Assembly: GCA_003024785.1 (NCBI GenBank)
Contig: PUQB01000281.1
Coordinates: forward strand, 124,001 to 188,000
Length of the DNA: 64,000 bases
DNA from: Selaginella tamariscina
Lineage: Eukaryota; Streptophyta; Lycopodiopsida; Selaginellales; Selaginellaceae
Reading direction: 5' to 3'
Part shown: piece after piece, positions 47,648 through 60,011 of the stretch
Numbering within the stretch: position 1 is the first letter of the stretch
Layout: each line of letters begins with the position of its first letter
The notes under the pieces: generated by a model
Database searches by the model: none
Seen by the model: the letters and a program-made list of their open reading frames with translations, nothing else
What the model was told of the DNA's origin: nothing
Program-made: the position numbers and the translations under genes

Positions 47648-48480
47648 TATATATATATCTTAAAATATTATGCATTTCAAAATAAAAATTAAACATATAA
47701 ATCATTATAAATAAAATAAGATAGTGCAACAAATTATAAAGTTTGAGAAAGGTCTTCATTATATAGTATAACTTAATTTTTATAAAAAATTAAAATTTTT
47801 ATGTATAAGAGAATTTCAGAAAGGATTTTAAGAATATTACATATGTTGTTTCATGCTTAACTACTATATAATTATTTTTTTCTTCTCATTCTTCATTACA
47901 AATAGATTTACCCTATTACATATAAGTTATAAATCATAAAATATTCTTTAATTAAAAATGGCACACAAGTAATCATGCAAAAATTCTTCAAAAATTAATA
48001 AAAAATTATAAATTAATATGTATTTTATTATATTTAACTTTGAAATGCAGCTAATTAAACATATATATTGCAATATATTATAATTATTTTAAAAATACCT
48101 ACACTTTTTAATATTTGTTAGTATGATATTTTTAACATTTAATACTTAATAAACTTATTTTATTTTATCTAAATATGTTTTAAGTTATATATATATATAT
48201 AATATAGTATTTCGTTTTAAAAATCAAAAATATAATGATTGAACTTTTTAAGGATATATATATGTAAATTTAAATTTTTTAAAAGGGTATAAATATAAAA
48301 TTTCACATATATACCCTTGATTTCTTTTATCATAATATAATAAATTTAAAGCCATGCTTATTATGTGAGGACATTTATAAGTTTTTATTCTTGTTATATT
48401 TCATAAAAAACAAAATTTTATGTATGCATAAAAAATGATGAAGACCATGATCATTTATATGACCTAATAAGTCTCCCTTC
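44003..48480. other. 4.5-kb AT-rich intergenic region
   Basis: No gene is supported. A 71-bp direct duplication (AATGCTTTATCTCTC...ACTTTGGTGC) lies at about 44621-44690 and 44691-44762. Poly-T and poly-A runs are common at 45930-46560, and a TA tract occupies 47605-47660. Fragments of CCTTAACCCTAAA-type sequence occur near 45310. Open frames are low-complexity. Confidence 0.6.
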
Positions 48481-48483
48481 AGA

Positions 48484-49930
48484 GCATGTTAATTAAGAAA
48501 AAAGATGGGTCTATGAGACTGTATATTTTAGTCGAATTTAAGAGAAAAGCTTACATTGAGGCCCTTGAATATGGTTGGAGAAGTAAGACGCGACGATCTT
48601 GTCGGTGTCTCATACATGAAAGCATGGAGAGGCAAAGAAACGGCGATGAGCAAGATACATGGGGATTTGATTCATGCTCAAGCTTATGTTACACTTACAA
48701 TGTACAACCAGAAATTGATGGAGAGTAATCTAGGCAATAGAAAATCCTTAGAGAAGGATGATGAGAGGAGCTTCAAGCATTTCTTTGTTTCTTATGGAGT
48801 ATCATTAGTTAGCTTTCAGTATTGTAGATTATTGATTAGTTTATATGGAACACACCTCAAGGGGAGGTTTATGGGTTGCTTGCTCACTGCTACAGCTATG
48901 GATGCGAAAGGAGCATTATTTCCGTTAGCTTTTGGGGTGGTGGATGCAGAGAATTATGCAAATTGGGCTTGGTTTTTGCAACATTTGACAGATTCACTTG
49001 TTGATCAGAGACGTTTCACCTTTCTTTTTCAATAGACAAAGGTGTTGTTGATGGAACTCAGCAAGTTTTTGGCAATGTGGAGCATGGTTATTGCATGAGA
49101 CATTTGGCAGAAAACTTTTAGAGGGAGTTCAAGTGTTTGGAATTGGTGCATTTGTTTTGAAAGACTGCTCGAGCTATCTCTTTGATGGCTTTTGAGGAGG
49201 CAATGACTGAGATGAGAGCGAAGAAAGTTGAAGCAACTACAGGGGTGCTATCTACTGCTGATAAGAGACATTGGGCAAACTGCTTTTTTTGAGGTGACAT
49301 CCAACATAGCAGAGTTTCTTAATGCATGGTTGTTGGAAGCTTGGGAGATGCCTATTGTAGGCATGTTGGAGGTTATCAAAACCAAGTTGATGACTTGGTT
49401 TTGTGATCATCGTTATGATGGCATGGGATGATGCTGGGGAGAATCCTACAAGCACTCTTGTGGAAACTGCTGAGCCAGTCATTTGTGACTCATGTGCTCG
49501 TGGACGTTACTACATCATATGTCTAGTAGATCTCACTGTTTTGAAGTTCAGACAAATGAACATGTTCATGTTGTGAACATAATAACACAAACTTGTTCTT
49601 GTTTGGTTGGTAGAAGCTTGGGATCCCATGTGCTCACTCGACAGCAACTTTGTTATATTGTTGAGATCGAGTGTAGTTGTATGCACATCAGTGCTACTTG
49701 CTTGAGTCATATTATTGCGGTACTTATGCTGGTGTTATATACCCATTTGACTTGGAGGGATTACTGGTTGATGATACACTATCACCAAAGACACGTTGCC
49801 CACTTGGACACCCAAAGAAGAAGCGGATCCTACTGAAGACATTGGTAGAGAGAAGAAAGCAATTCGTTGTGGTCGATGTAATGAACTCAGCCACAATTTG
49901 CGTACTTGCAGACAATCCATTTAATTTTGT
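48484..49930 (+). pseudogene. Decayed MULE (MuDR-type) transposase
   Basis: Pieces of a Mutator-like transposase are readable in several frames: YMKAWRGKETAM (about 48617), GTHLKGRFMGCLLTATAMDA then LFPLAFGVVDAENYANWAWF (48848-48978), EHGYCMRHLAENF, SNIAEFLNAWLLEAWEMPIV (about 49305-49365), a SWIM-like CSC region near 49590 and a CX2CX4HX4C knuckle CGRCNELSHNLRTC (about 49868-49910). At least five stops or shifts interrupt it, so it is dead. No terminal inverted repeats were recognised by eye. Confidence 0.82.
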
Positions 49931-50551
49931 TGAGTGATCATGTTTTGTTTTCTTAATAAGTTTACTTAGTAAATTTTGTTTAATTCAACCTAAATCAGTG
50001 AATTTGCCCAATTTGAAAAAAATATTCTGAATGAAGTGTGTTGAAGTGCCAAGCAAGGGCAACTTTGTAATATTGAAAAGTTCTTAGGGGCAAATTGTAA
50101 TTTTAAAAACTTCAAATTTGTAATTTTAGCAAATTTGAGGGGTATATCTGTAATTTTCAATGAGTGTATTTTTTTTATTTTTAATAATATGTTACATAGT
50201 TGAATTTAAAATATTATATTAATACATATATATATTTACATTGCATTAAAATCATGTTATTGATTTAAAAGTAAATCTATAAATTACAAATCTAAATAAT
50301 TTAAACTAATTTTAAAACCAACAGTGGGATTTCAATATACATATCACTATTGATTAAAACATTAAAAGTAAAATATGGAAGTTATATATTTGCATTATAA
50401 ATTGAAATTGAACAATAATAATGATGAATTTCTTAATGTTGCAATGTTATACTATTTTTATTTATATAGATAATATTGTTATGTCATAAAGAATTCACTA
50501 GTGGACAATATTATAATGAATTTATTTGTCCTAATTTGTTTTCACATGTAT
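49931..50551. other. AT-rich spacer
   Basis: No gene is seen. A short internally repetitive stretch (GGGGCAAATTGTAATTTT, ATTTGTAATTTTAGCAAATTTGAGGGG) lies at 50090-50150. Confidence 0.5.
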
Positions 50552-50710
50552 TGTAGGGTCCACGTGTATAGTTGCATGCACACATACTATTATTAGTGTA
50601 GTGAATTTTAATAACCGTTAGATTGTTTTCAATTTGTACCACTTGCTCATGTATATAAGCTAGGGTTTTGAGCTAATACGATATACACATTTCTATATTC
50701 TAAGCTCACA
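50552..50710 (+). repeat. 5' LTR of gypsy copy B
   Basis: TGTAGGGTCCACGTGTA...TATATAAGC...CTCACA; about 159 bp, similar to the other family LTRs. Confidence 0.65.
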
Positions 50711-53700
50711 TTGGTGAATGTGAGGGGCACCTCTAATTGTCCCTAAGGAGCGCTCGGATTTATGTCTTTTTTGTAGTAGCTTTCCATTGTTTATATTTAT
50801 TACGTTCTTGTAAATTTCTCTTCTTTTTTTTTGTCCATTGATGTTAAACAAGAAAAATCCTTTTGTATGGAGCAGTTACTCATGCAATTGTTTAAATGCC
50901 ATACAGGTGCAATTGAACAATCACTCTTAGTTGATGGCAGTGTTTACATCCCATGGTACTACTCCTCATGCTTCCTCGAGGCCGATTGAATTTCTTTTGC
51001 AAAAAATCTTGGGGATGATGTGTACCATTGGTTTAATCACTACACCACGGTCACCACATATCATTCATGAGACGATGTTCAGTGTTTGTGCGAGTTTGCT
51101 ACTTGTCTTCAAGGGATGGTGTTGTTGTGGTACAATGATATGGACATCGTAACTCATAGAGATTGAAGTATTCTTCTAGCGATTTTTAAATGTGCATTTG
51201 GACATACTGATGACTGTGACGATGCTTTTCAGCAGTTGCATTGTATATCATCAGGTTCCATCTGAGTTAGTGGTGCAATTTGGTGTTCACTTTTGGAGTC
51301 TTTCAACTACAGCTAGAGTAAAACGCAAGCCCAATAATGGATCCATGAGTTATCCTTCAACTTTAAGTTATGATCGGCTTGTGCATGCACTAGCTCCAAT
51401 GACTCTTGATGATGCTTTGTGGTTGGCACAATGATATGTGACATCACCTCTCCAACTTGCAACTTCACGTTCTCTAGTTCCATTTCATGTTGGGGATGGT
51501 TCTACTCTGATGGAGGTTAATGCTGCCACTGCCTGTGTACTAGCACAAGGTTGGGGCCGTGGATGTGGACATGAACATGAATGTGCAGTCATTATTGGGC
51601 GGCTGATGAGGTTGGACATACTTATCGGCATTGTCGATGTTTCCCGATTGGCATTTTCATTTTTGAGGTGAAGGCCTTGGTGACAATAATGTCCAGTTGG
51701 TGCCACTGTAGTAAAAGGTTTGATGCAGTGGATCTTATGGGAAATGAAGAATCACATGAATAGAGGAAGGTCCTTGTGCAAATAAGTTGGTGACCCCTCC
51801 ATTTTTCTTTTGAGAGTATCATCAAGGGGTTCACTTGGCACTAATTCATTCGGATTTTACTTTTCAAAATTCAATTCAAATAACACAACACGTCATGTTT
51901 TTCTTTCAGTATTGGTTGATACAGGTTGGAGTTTGTTCTTGTATTTTGCAGTTTGTTGCTACACATTCATTTGGCACCATACCGTCTTCATTCTTTATGT
52001 CAACAAACACAATCATGCTTGTTCACAAGATGAGACTAACATCGTTGTTTATGTGCATGATCATGAACTTGAACTTCAATCTTTGCGAGTGGTGCTGAGT
52101 CAAGCTTTTAACTTATTCTTAATATGGATTAGTTAACTTACAATCATGTTAAGTGTGACTTTAAAAAGTTTTCCCCTTGTTTAATTATCCTTCATCTTTT
52201 TTTTATTCTTTTTACTTTTATTCCACTTTGTCCATTTGCTTTTACCTCTGCTTTTATCACTTTTGTTTCATCTTTACTTCTTACCATCTTTTCTTCATGT
52301 TCTTCTATTCTCTCTTTGAATCTTGTAAATGATCATCGTGAGGCAATCGCTAATCAACTTAAGAAGGAGTATGTTGATCTTTTTGACTTTAACTTGTTGT
52401 GATCGCAACACATTGGGATGCTAGGCTGATTAAGGTACCTGTTCGGTGTTAGTCACTAAAAAAAGTTCAAAATCTTGTGGAAAATGTTAAGGAGATGTGG
52501 AGAAAGGTGTTATTCAGAAGTCTTAAAGTCCTTAGGTGTGTGAACCTCATCTTGTGACAAAGTTAGATGGGAGCACTCAATTCTGCATCAACTATCGCCC
52601 GTTAAATGATGTGACTATTTGAATGTGTACCCACTTCCTCATATAGATCTTCTAAGGCAGAGCCGTTGGTTCACGAAGCTAAATCTCATATCTAGATATT
52701 AATAAGTTCTGATGGCTAACATGGACATTTCTAAGACTACTTTCCGGACACCATTTGGTTGTATGAGTTTTTGGTGATGCCTTTCGGTTTGAGTAATGCT
52801 TTAGCAACTTTTCAACATATGATGGACAAAGTTCTTTGTGATATACCAAAGGTGATTACTTTATTGTTGATTTTTTGATCCACTCAAAAAAACATGGGAA
52901 GAGCATGTTTGTAATGTATACAAGGTTTTGAATAGGTTGTGAGAAGCTAGTTTGAAGATGAAGCAGTCTAAGAGTGTGTTTGGATCCAAGAACACCTTTT
53001 ATCTTGGCTATCACATTTCTTGTGAAGGTTTGCAAGTCAATCCTGACAAATTTGTTGTAATTGAAGTTCCCTATGCCGAAGTGTGTGAATGATGTGCAAC
53101 GCTTTCTTAGTAAAATATAATATCTTAGCTATTTTGGATCATCTTTCAGATTGTACTACACCATTGCGGGCGTTGTTGAAGTCATTAACATCATCTCTTG
53201 TTTGGTTTAAGGATTGCGAGCATGTGTTTGCAGATCTTAAGGAGCAATTGACGATTCCTTTAGTTTTGATATACCTTGATTACACTCGTCCCTCCATCTT
53301 GCGCATGAATGTTTTTGACATCGGTCTCAGAAGTGTGTTAATGTAGGAGAGTACAGGTGTTTGGTCAACGTCATTCCATTGCGTACATCAACCATACCTT
53401 GTAGCCAACAAAGGTGAACTACTACATGATAGATGAATGTCTAGTAACGGTTTGGGGTTTTGAGAAGCTCTATGCTTACTTGCATGGTTCTTGGATGTTA
53501 TTGGAAGGTGATCATGTTGTAGTCACTTTATTGTTGAAACGGAAAAACTTGGTTGGATGTATTGCTTGATGGGCCTTGAAGCTTCATATTTACGACTTCA
53601 AGGTTGTTCATCACCTAGAGAGTTCCATGGCTGATGCTGATACTCTTTATCGAGCTCCTCTTCCACCTTTATCTTCTTTTGTTCATGAGTTAATTATTCT

Positions 53701-55226
53701 AGTATTAGTGAATTTTCTAGACGAGGATTTGGTACCATCAGTAGTTATTGTGCTTGACATTCAGTGTCCGCAAGGTGCAAAGTTAGATTTGCTTTTTCAA
53801 GAAGTTTAAAAGATTAAACCATGGATTCAAAGGCTTTGTAAGGGGGTTTGAAAATTCTGCATCGCTTACTAATGACTTGCCTTTCAGGCACTTACATTCG
53901 AAATACCGCATTCAGGATGACTTTCTTTATTTTGTGAAGATTGATCCGAATGATCATTTGCTATTGGTGGTGCATTTGGTCTTCATTCCATGTTTTTTCC
54001 ATGCTTACCATGACTCTTCTGTTCTTGGCTGGCACATGAGACATCGTCGTGAATTAAGAAGCTATGTAAATCTTTTTATTGGCCAGAGTTGCAAAGAAAT
54101 GTGATTTAGTATGTGCGTAGTTGTGTGTGGTGCCAAGCTCACAACACTCCCCCGTGTACTTTAGAGGGGTGGTTGGAGTCCATTTTTTCCTATTTGTTGA
54201 GTTGATAGCATTTAATTTGATGGAACCTTTTCTACGATCGATTACTGGCAACAAATATGTGATTATCGCTTCTGACTAGCTAACTTGTTAGGTGAAAATT
54301 GGTGCTCTTGCTAGTGCAACTACTTTTGCTGTTGGTCAATTTCTCTTTAATCGGGTAATGTTTTAGCATTCTTGTCCAGAGTGAATTCTTTCGGATAATG
54401 GTCTTGCATTTATGACTGAGGCATTTCGTGTCTTGACATTTTGGTTGGGGATACGCCACTTTCACAAGTACTTATCATCCTCAGATAGATGGTTTAGTAG
54501 AACAGGTTGTCAAGACGATAATCGTGAAATATGTAAACTTTTAACATTTGGATTGAGATGGTTATATGCCGTCTCTCTTATATGCTTATGTCATTGGAAT
54601 ACAGAGTTCCGTTGGTACTTCATCATATAAGCTTTTATATGGTCATGACCTAGTGTTACCGACGAAGTTGGGTCTACCTTTTCGCTTGTCACAAGCTGCT
54701 GATGCTAGGTCCTAGGATCAATATTTAGCAAGCATTCTTCCATTGGTTTGAATAGAGTTTGTAGAACACTTAAGCTGGGACAATAATGGTGTTACAACTC
54801 TCATCATCGTTTACCTATGGAGTATAAAGTAATGAATTGTTGGTTCATTTTTATAAGTTTATGGTATATGGTTTAGCCAAGAGTCTCATTGCTTAGTGGA
54901 AGGGACTATATCGAGTGTTGCAGCAAGTAGGGTCGCAAGTTTATGAGGTTTGACACAACATTCAACTTAATTCTCTATATATTGTACATGTACAATGGTT
55001 AAAGCATTTTGTGCAATGGTTGAAGCATTTTTATGTAACGGTTGAAGCATTTTGTGCAATAGTTGAAGCGTTTTTGTGCAACGATTGAAGCGTTTTATAC
55101 AACAAAGTCAAGAACAAGTTGTGCCACCTACAGATTCACTAATGCCTCTTTCTGATATTCTTCAAATCTGGACTCATCTACCAAATAACCCTAACCATCT
55201 TTCATCCTTCCGAGAGGAAGGGACGA

Positions 55227-55356
55227 TTTAAGGTTATGTACGGCTACATACATATATACTATTGTTAAAGTAGTGGGATTTTGATACCCAATATGAACCC
55301 TCACTCTTATGTATAAGCTAGGGTTTTGAACTATTCTATATTTTGAGCTCTCACAT
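55227..55356 (+). repeat. 3' LTR of gypsy copy B
   Basis: Follows a purine-rich tract (GAGAGGAAGGGACGA), contains GTACGGCTACATACA, GGGATTTTGATA and TGTATAAGCTAGGG, and ends CTCACA. Shorter than its partner through internal deletions. Confidence 0.6.
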
Positions 55357-55995
55357 TATTTAATTTTGTCCTAATTTTTTCTTCATTTTTTGTTGTCACT
55401 TATTTTAATGTGCTCTTTATTTTAATTTTTATTAATGATATGGTATAAACAGGGTTTAGGGTTTAGGCATTAGTTAAGAAAACGATATGTTTATTGAGTT
55501 ATTAAATTATTTAATATTTATATGTATATTTGTTTATTAATTCTTAGTGTAAAGATGCTAAATAAAAAATTAAATATTAATCGCAAACTATAAAAACGAA
55601 AACAAGTCGATGCTTTAGAAAAGAAATCATTATAATATTTCTGGAGATACTGTTTCAAATTTAAAAATAATTAGTTCATGGCTCGTATGTACGCACGCAC
55701 GCACGCACTGTAGTTCACTGAAACATATACACATGTGCGTGTGCATGCATAAATGTCGTGTGCCTATTCTACCACGTGTTTGACTTCTTTGCCTGAAATA
55801 GCAATTTTCTTATTATAAGAAACTGCAGTTTCAAACTTGGAGTCTCAAAGAAATGTTCTACATTTGTCTTATGCTCTGTAAATCTTAATCACATTTTTAA
55901 GCCATGTACTTTATTATTTCCACTATGCTCGGTAAAACACTATCTATCTTAATCACAGTTTTAAGCCATGTACTTCTATTATTTCCCACAAAGCT
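55357..55995. other. Spacer of the duplicated block with telomere-like repeat
   Basis: No gene is seen. Matches 14943-15471 in order, including AACAGGGTTTAGGGTTTAGG at about 55449-55468. It also contains extra sequence, such as an ACGCACGCACGCACGC tract near 55690, and a local duplication of TTTTAAGCCATGTACTT. Confidence 0.55.
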
Positions 55996-57629
55996 TTATA
56001 GTCTATCAGTAAACTGCTGGTTAATCTGCGGAATTAGCTCCAGGTGAGATTTTCTTGGTATAACAACACCAATTCCTTCACTCATGTCTATATCTTCGGG
56101 ATGCATACCATCCGGTAAGCTCCAATCGAAGACATTCAACAGGCTCCCCAGTGTAATATAAGCTTCTGCAAGTGCTAGCTGTGCCCCCGGACATATCCTC
56201 CTCCCTGAACCAAACGGAAGTAGCTCGTAGTGCTGCCCTCGTACATCTATAGAAGAATTCAAAACCTGCAAATACGTATGCAGTGAGTACACACAATTCT
56301 AGATACACACACACACACACCTGCTGGGGTCAAACTTGAGTGGCTCCTCCCATACGGACGGATCCCTTCCAATGGCATAAGCGTTGATCATCAATCTTGT
56401 CTTAGCAGGTATGACATATCCGAGAACCGTACATTCTTCAGTGGACTCATGGGGAAGCATAAGAGGTGTTGGCGGGTGAAGTCTAAGAGTCTCCTTAACA
56501 ATCGCTTGCAGATAATTCATCTTGGGTAATCTTCTTCTTCCAAGTCTCTTTCTTCCTGTAATTCATTATTTTAGTACGTATTTACATGATCAGTGTTATT
56601 AATGTACCTGTGACTTCCTCTAGCTCCTCTTGCGCCTTTCTAAGTAGCACTGGATTCCTTAGAAGCTCTGCCATAGCCCATTCGACTAACAAAGCAGTGG
56701 TGTCGCTTCCTGCCACAAGCATGTCCTGTGGAAACTCTAATTAGCTAGTTATTCTTGATTAGTAAAGTACTTACAATGGCGACTCCCTTGATGGCAAGCT
56801 TTGTTACAGAACCATCTCTTGTTAAATTAAGCATGATATCTATGAAATCTTTGGATTTCCGGTCTTGATTTGCTTCATGTTCATTGATCTCGTGCTCTAG
56901 AAAGGCGTCCATTTCTCTATGGAGTGCATCAAGTTTCCTAACAGCGAACGTGTCCATCCACTGAAGTAAGGCTGCACGTCCCCAACATACACCTTGGCAC
57001 CCAGCGAGAGCGCCTCAAGGTAGTTCTTCTTAAACTGCAAAGCACGCTTCTTGTCGCCAGCGTCAGAGACAGTCGAGAAGCTTTTGCTGAAGCAGATTTT
57101 CATGATGTAGTTGAGTGTAAGGTCGCCTAGCTTTACCGAGAGGTCGACTTTCTCGCCATTAAGAGCGTAGCGAGAGAGATCGATAAGAAATGCATAAGCT
57201 CCGTCTTCCTTGTACTCTGGAAGAGATTGACTTGCTTACTAGTGAATAGCTCGAGGTTACTTATCTTTCTCATGTTCTTCCAGTGCTCCCCGTACGGTGC
57301 CCACACCATGTCGTGCGGTTGATACGAGAATCGGGTGGCTTGCAAGTTGTAAGGCCTCGATGCGAAAACGTGATCATGGACTTTGAGAACCTCCCTTGCA
57401 GTGCTTGCAGAGGAAGCCACAATAGCGTTAGCCGAGCCGAGCTTCAGGAACATGAAATCTCCGTGTTTCCGTGCCAGCTCGAGTAAAGAGCGATGTGGGG
57501 CTTTGCCCATGAGAGCAGATGCCCGAATATCGGAACCGGCCATCCAGGAGAAGGTGGCAGCTTGTGCTTTCGAGGATAAATGCATAACAAAGTGTAAGTA
57601 TTAGCAATCCTAAGAAGAAGAAGCTCCAT
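55996..57629 (-). pseudogene. Cytochrome P450, copy 2 (frame-broken)
   Basis: Same four-exon layout as the gene at 15472-17137 and nearly the same sequence, introns included. AGSDTT-region exon, ETLRLHPP and FGSGRRICPG are all present. Breaks relative to copy 1 include small deletions in the N-terminal anchor and near 57515-57540, a lost G near 57180, a lost C near 56960, and one T lost in the T run that opens exon 4 (TTTT against TTTTT), which brings a stop at once. These are mostly single-base losses, so either the copy is a recent pseudogene or the assembly is under-polished here. It starts at 57629 and shares the TTTAAA box upstream. Confidence 0.88.
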
Positions 57630-57689
57630 GGCTGTTGGATGTATGCTCTCTATGAGCTCTATTTAAAGTGGTAATGAACCTTCCTTTTG

Positions 57690-58296
57690 ATCATCCTGAA
57701 ATTAGTAAACTTTTTACATGGTGGGTGTGCGTACGTGTGGTGCGTGAAGGTGATACGTGATTGCATGTTACTGTTTCTAGGTTGACCGCATGAAAATCAC
57801 CCTTTCTCTGGTCATTTTTCTTGCACGTAAGAATGTCCGACATACGCCTAGGGATTCTATGTAGAAATGTGGTTGTATAATATGATATACACCTTTGACA
57901 TAAAGTAAAATAAGTTTGACAAATTGCATGTAACAAACTCAAAGTCAATTACATTGCCTGTCCTACTTGCACAAGGATGCTGCGCGTAAAAATGACCTAT
58001 ACATGATCTCACTTTTGACTAGTGTTTGTACTACGACAAACCCTAATTATGACCGACACGTGGCCTTGACATATCTGTACACGCACAAAACACACGCGAG
58101 ATAGTGTTGACAATGATGGCTATCCTCCCTTCCAGATCTCCCTAGATACAGTGAGAATCAATGAATGCATACTATATCGAATTTTCAAATAATGTGTGCA
58201 GGATATCCAGGACGTATTCAACATGCATCTTTTTAATATATAATTTATGTGATCAAGTTGTACGTACAATTTGCACAACGACAAGTTCGCACTTTG
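57690..58296. other. Spacer between P450 copy 2 and the PPR gene
   Basis: No gene is seen. Homologous to 17206-17705 with extra segments (for example GACATATCTGTACACGCAC near 58070). It probably holds the P450 promoter and the PPR 3' end. Confidence 0.5.
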
Positions 58297-59905
58297 CTAG
58301 CTGTGGGCATACATGTTGGCCAACAGCACGAGTGACGAGCTATTGTCTGGGTCAAGATGAATAACCTTTCCAGTTGTTCGGGATGCCCGGACCAAGTCTT
58401 GGTGCGTTCTACACGAGCCAATAAAGCTCATCAAAGCTGCACTGTCCGCCTCGAAAGGCATGTTCTCAACGAGATCCTGAGCATCCAGAAGCCTCCCACA
58501 CCGGCCCAGTATATCAACCATACAACAATAGTGATCTACTGTCACCGACACACTGCAGTCTTGCAACGTACTGACAAAAGAAATCCCTTGCCTTTTCCGG
58601 CTTACCACCGTGGCTAAACGCATTAAGCACGCACGTTAGTGTGGCTTCGTCGGGTTTACCACCCTCCAAGTTTAGCTCGTGTGTAGCTCTATAGCTTCCT
58701 TGATACGCCCAAGACGGGCATATGCGGCAACCATTGCATTCCAGGCAACGGTATCCTTCGAAGGCATACAACTGAAGAACGCCCTTGCTTCCTTCACATG
58801 CCCTCCCTGGGCATATGCAGCAACCATGGTCGTCAAAGAGATCGTATCCCAACAGGGCATTTGCTCAAATATCAGTGCATCTCTCGATAGCAAGGAGTTC
58901 CAAGCAGTGATGTTCCTTACCGGCATTGCATCGAAAATGCATCTGGAACTCCCTGAAGCTCGAAGGAACGAAACCCAGGAAACCATGTTCCACTGAGGCA
59001 TTCTATGAAACAGAACTTGAGCACCCACGAGATCCCCAGTAAGCATCAAGGTCCATATGGTTACATTCTTTTCAGGGATCGTATCGAACACCTCTTTCAA
59101 ACTCTCGTAGCTTGCACATTGAACATATGCATTCAGTAGCGTGGCAAATGTGACAGTATTCCACGCTGGCATCATCCCATATACGCGTCTAAACTCGTCC
59201 ATATGTCCAACATGGGCATATGCATCAAGGAGACATGTCCACGATATAATATCTCTAGACGAAGCATTTTCAAAGACTTCCTTTGCTTCGTGATACCTCC
59301 CACGGTCAGCAAGCACAGACATGGTTGCATTCCAGGAACGACATCCTTTAGAGGCATTCGATCGAGTACAGCCAATGTTGTTTCCACGTCTCCTATACGG
59401 ACATTCGCGGTAAGTATAGAGTTCCACGAGACTATATCCCACGCAGGCATCATTTCGAATGCATGCAAGTGATAGTTTACTGCTATCAGTGTGTTCCACG
59501 ATGTTATGGTTCGCTCCGGCAGTTCATGAAAGAGTCTTTCAACTGCATCAAAATGCCCATTCTGGGCATATGCTATGAGTAAACCGTTCAAAACGACGCA
59601 GTTCCATCCTGGTAACTTATAAAAGACTTCAATGGCTTCACCGAGATATCCGTAGCTCGCGTAGAGGTTTAAGAGGGCTCCCCAGGCTACTACGTTCTCT
59701 CTGGCATGTTATCAAAGACTTTGCTTTGCTTGTGAGAGTGCCCATTATGGGCAAATGCTGTAAGTAAGCTAGTCCAGGAGATTACGTTCCATTGAGGCAT
59801 TTTATTGAAGGTCTGTATAGCTTCTTGCAGAAGGTTCCTCTGGTAACATTCAGCGATCTTAACATTCCAGGATATCACATTTCTACAGTAAATCCGAGTT
59901 AGCAT
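58297..59905 (-). CDS. PLS-class pentatricopeptide repeat protein with E-type tail (frame breaks)
   Basis: Intronless minus-strand gene of roughly 535 codons. It starts MLTRIYCRNVISWN and runs through about twelve PPR units with the recurring pattern NVISWTSLLTAFAHNGH ... AKEVFENAS ... DIISWTCLLDAYAHVGH ... ARAFFSCMPSKDTVAWN. The end has EATLTCVLNAFSHGG, DHYCCMVDILGRCGRLLDA and SFIGSCRTHQDLVRA...LVLLANMYAHS, an E domain; no DYW deaminase domain follows. Such proteins bind organellar RNA one base per repeat and usually act in C-to-U editing, with a DYW domain provided in trans. At least four single-base frame changes occur (near 59695, 59335, 59470 and 58600), so it is either damaged or mis-assembled. 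Its 3' third is duplicated at 17706-18138. It is divergent from TSR2 with about 106 bp between start codons. Confidence 0.8.
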
Positions 59906-59978
59906 TTGTAAATTAATTAAAAAATCATTTTTAAAATAAGAATTTATAGAGTCACTAAACTATTCGAAATTGATCTGG

Positions 59979-60004
59979 TAGGGTTTATGCAGAGTTTAGG
60001 GTTT
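59979..60004 (+). promoter_or_regulatory. Telo-box pair just upstream of TSR2
   Basis: TAGGGTTT (59979-59986) and TTTAGGGTTT (59995-60004) lie 8-33 bp before the TSR2 start. Telo-boxes (AAACCCTAA and its complement) mark promoters of plant ribosome-biogenesis and translation genes, which fits TSR2. The PPR start codon is 106 bp away on the other strand, so the sites may serve both genes. Confidence 0.55.
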
Positions 60005-60011
60005 ATAAGAA

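Larger units (their letters stand above)
50552..55356 (+). mobile_element. Decayed Ty3/gypsy retrotransposon, copy B
   Basis: Same family and arrangement as copy A: 5' LTR about 50552-50710, 3' LTR about 55227-55356. Shared text after the 5' LTR includes GGGGCACCTCTAATTGTCC. Internal remnants: gag 51050-51430, knuckle-like YWAADEVGHTYRHC (about 51583-51625), RT around 52560-53100 (FLVMPFGLSNALATFQ), RNase H 53280-53340, integrase 53990-54620. Every domain is broken. It is followed by the P450 and PPR genes exactly as copy A is. Confidence 0.85.
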
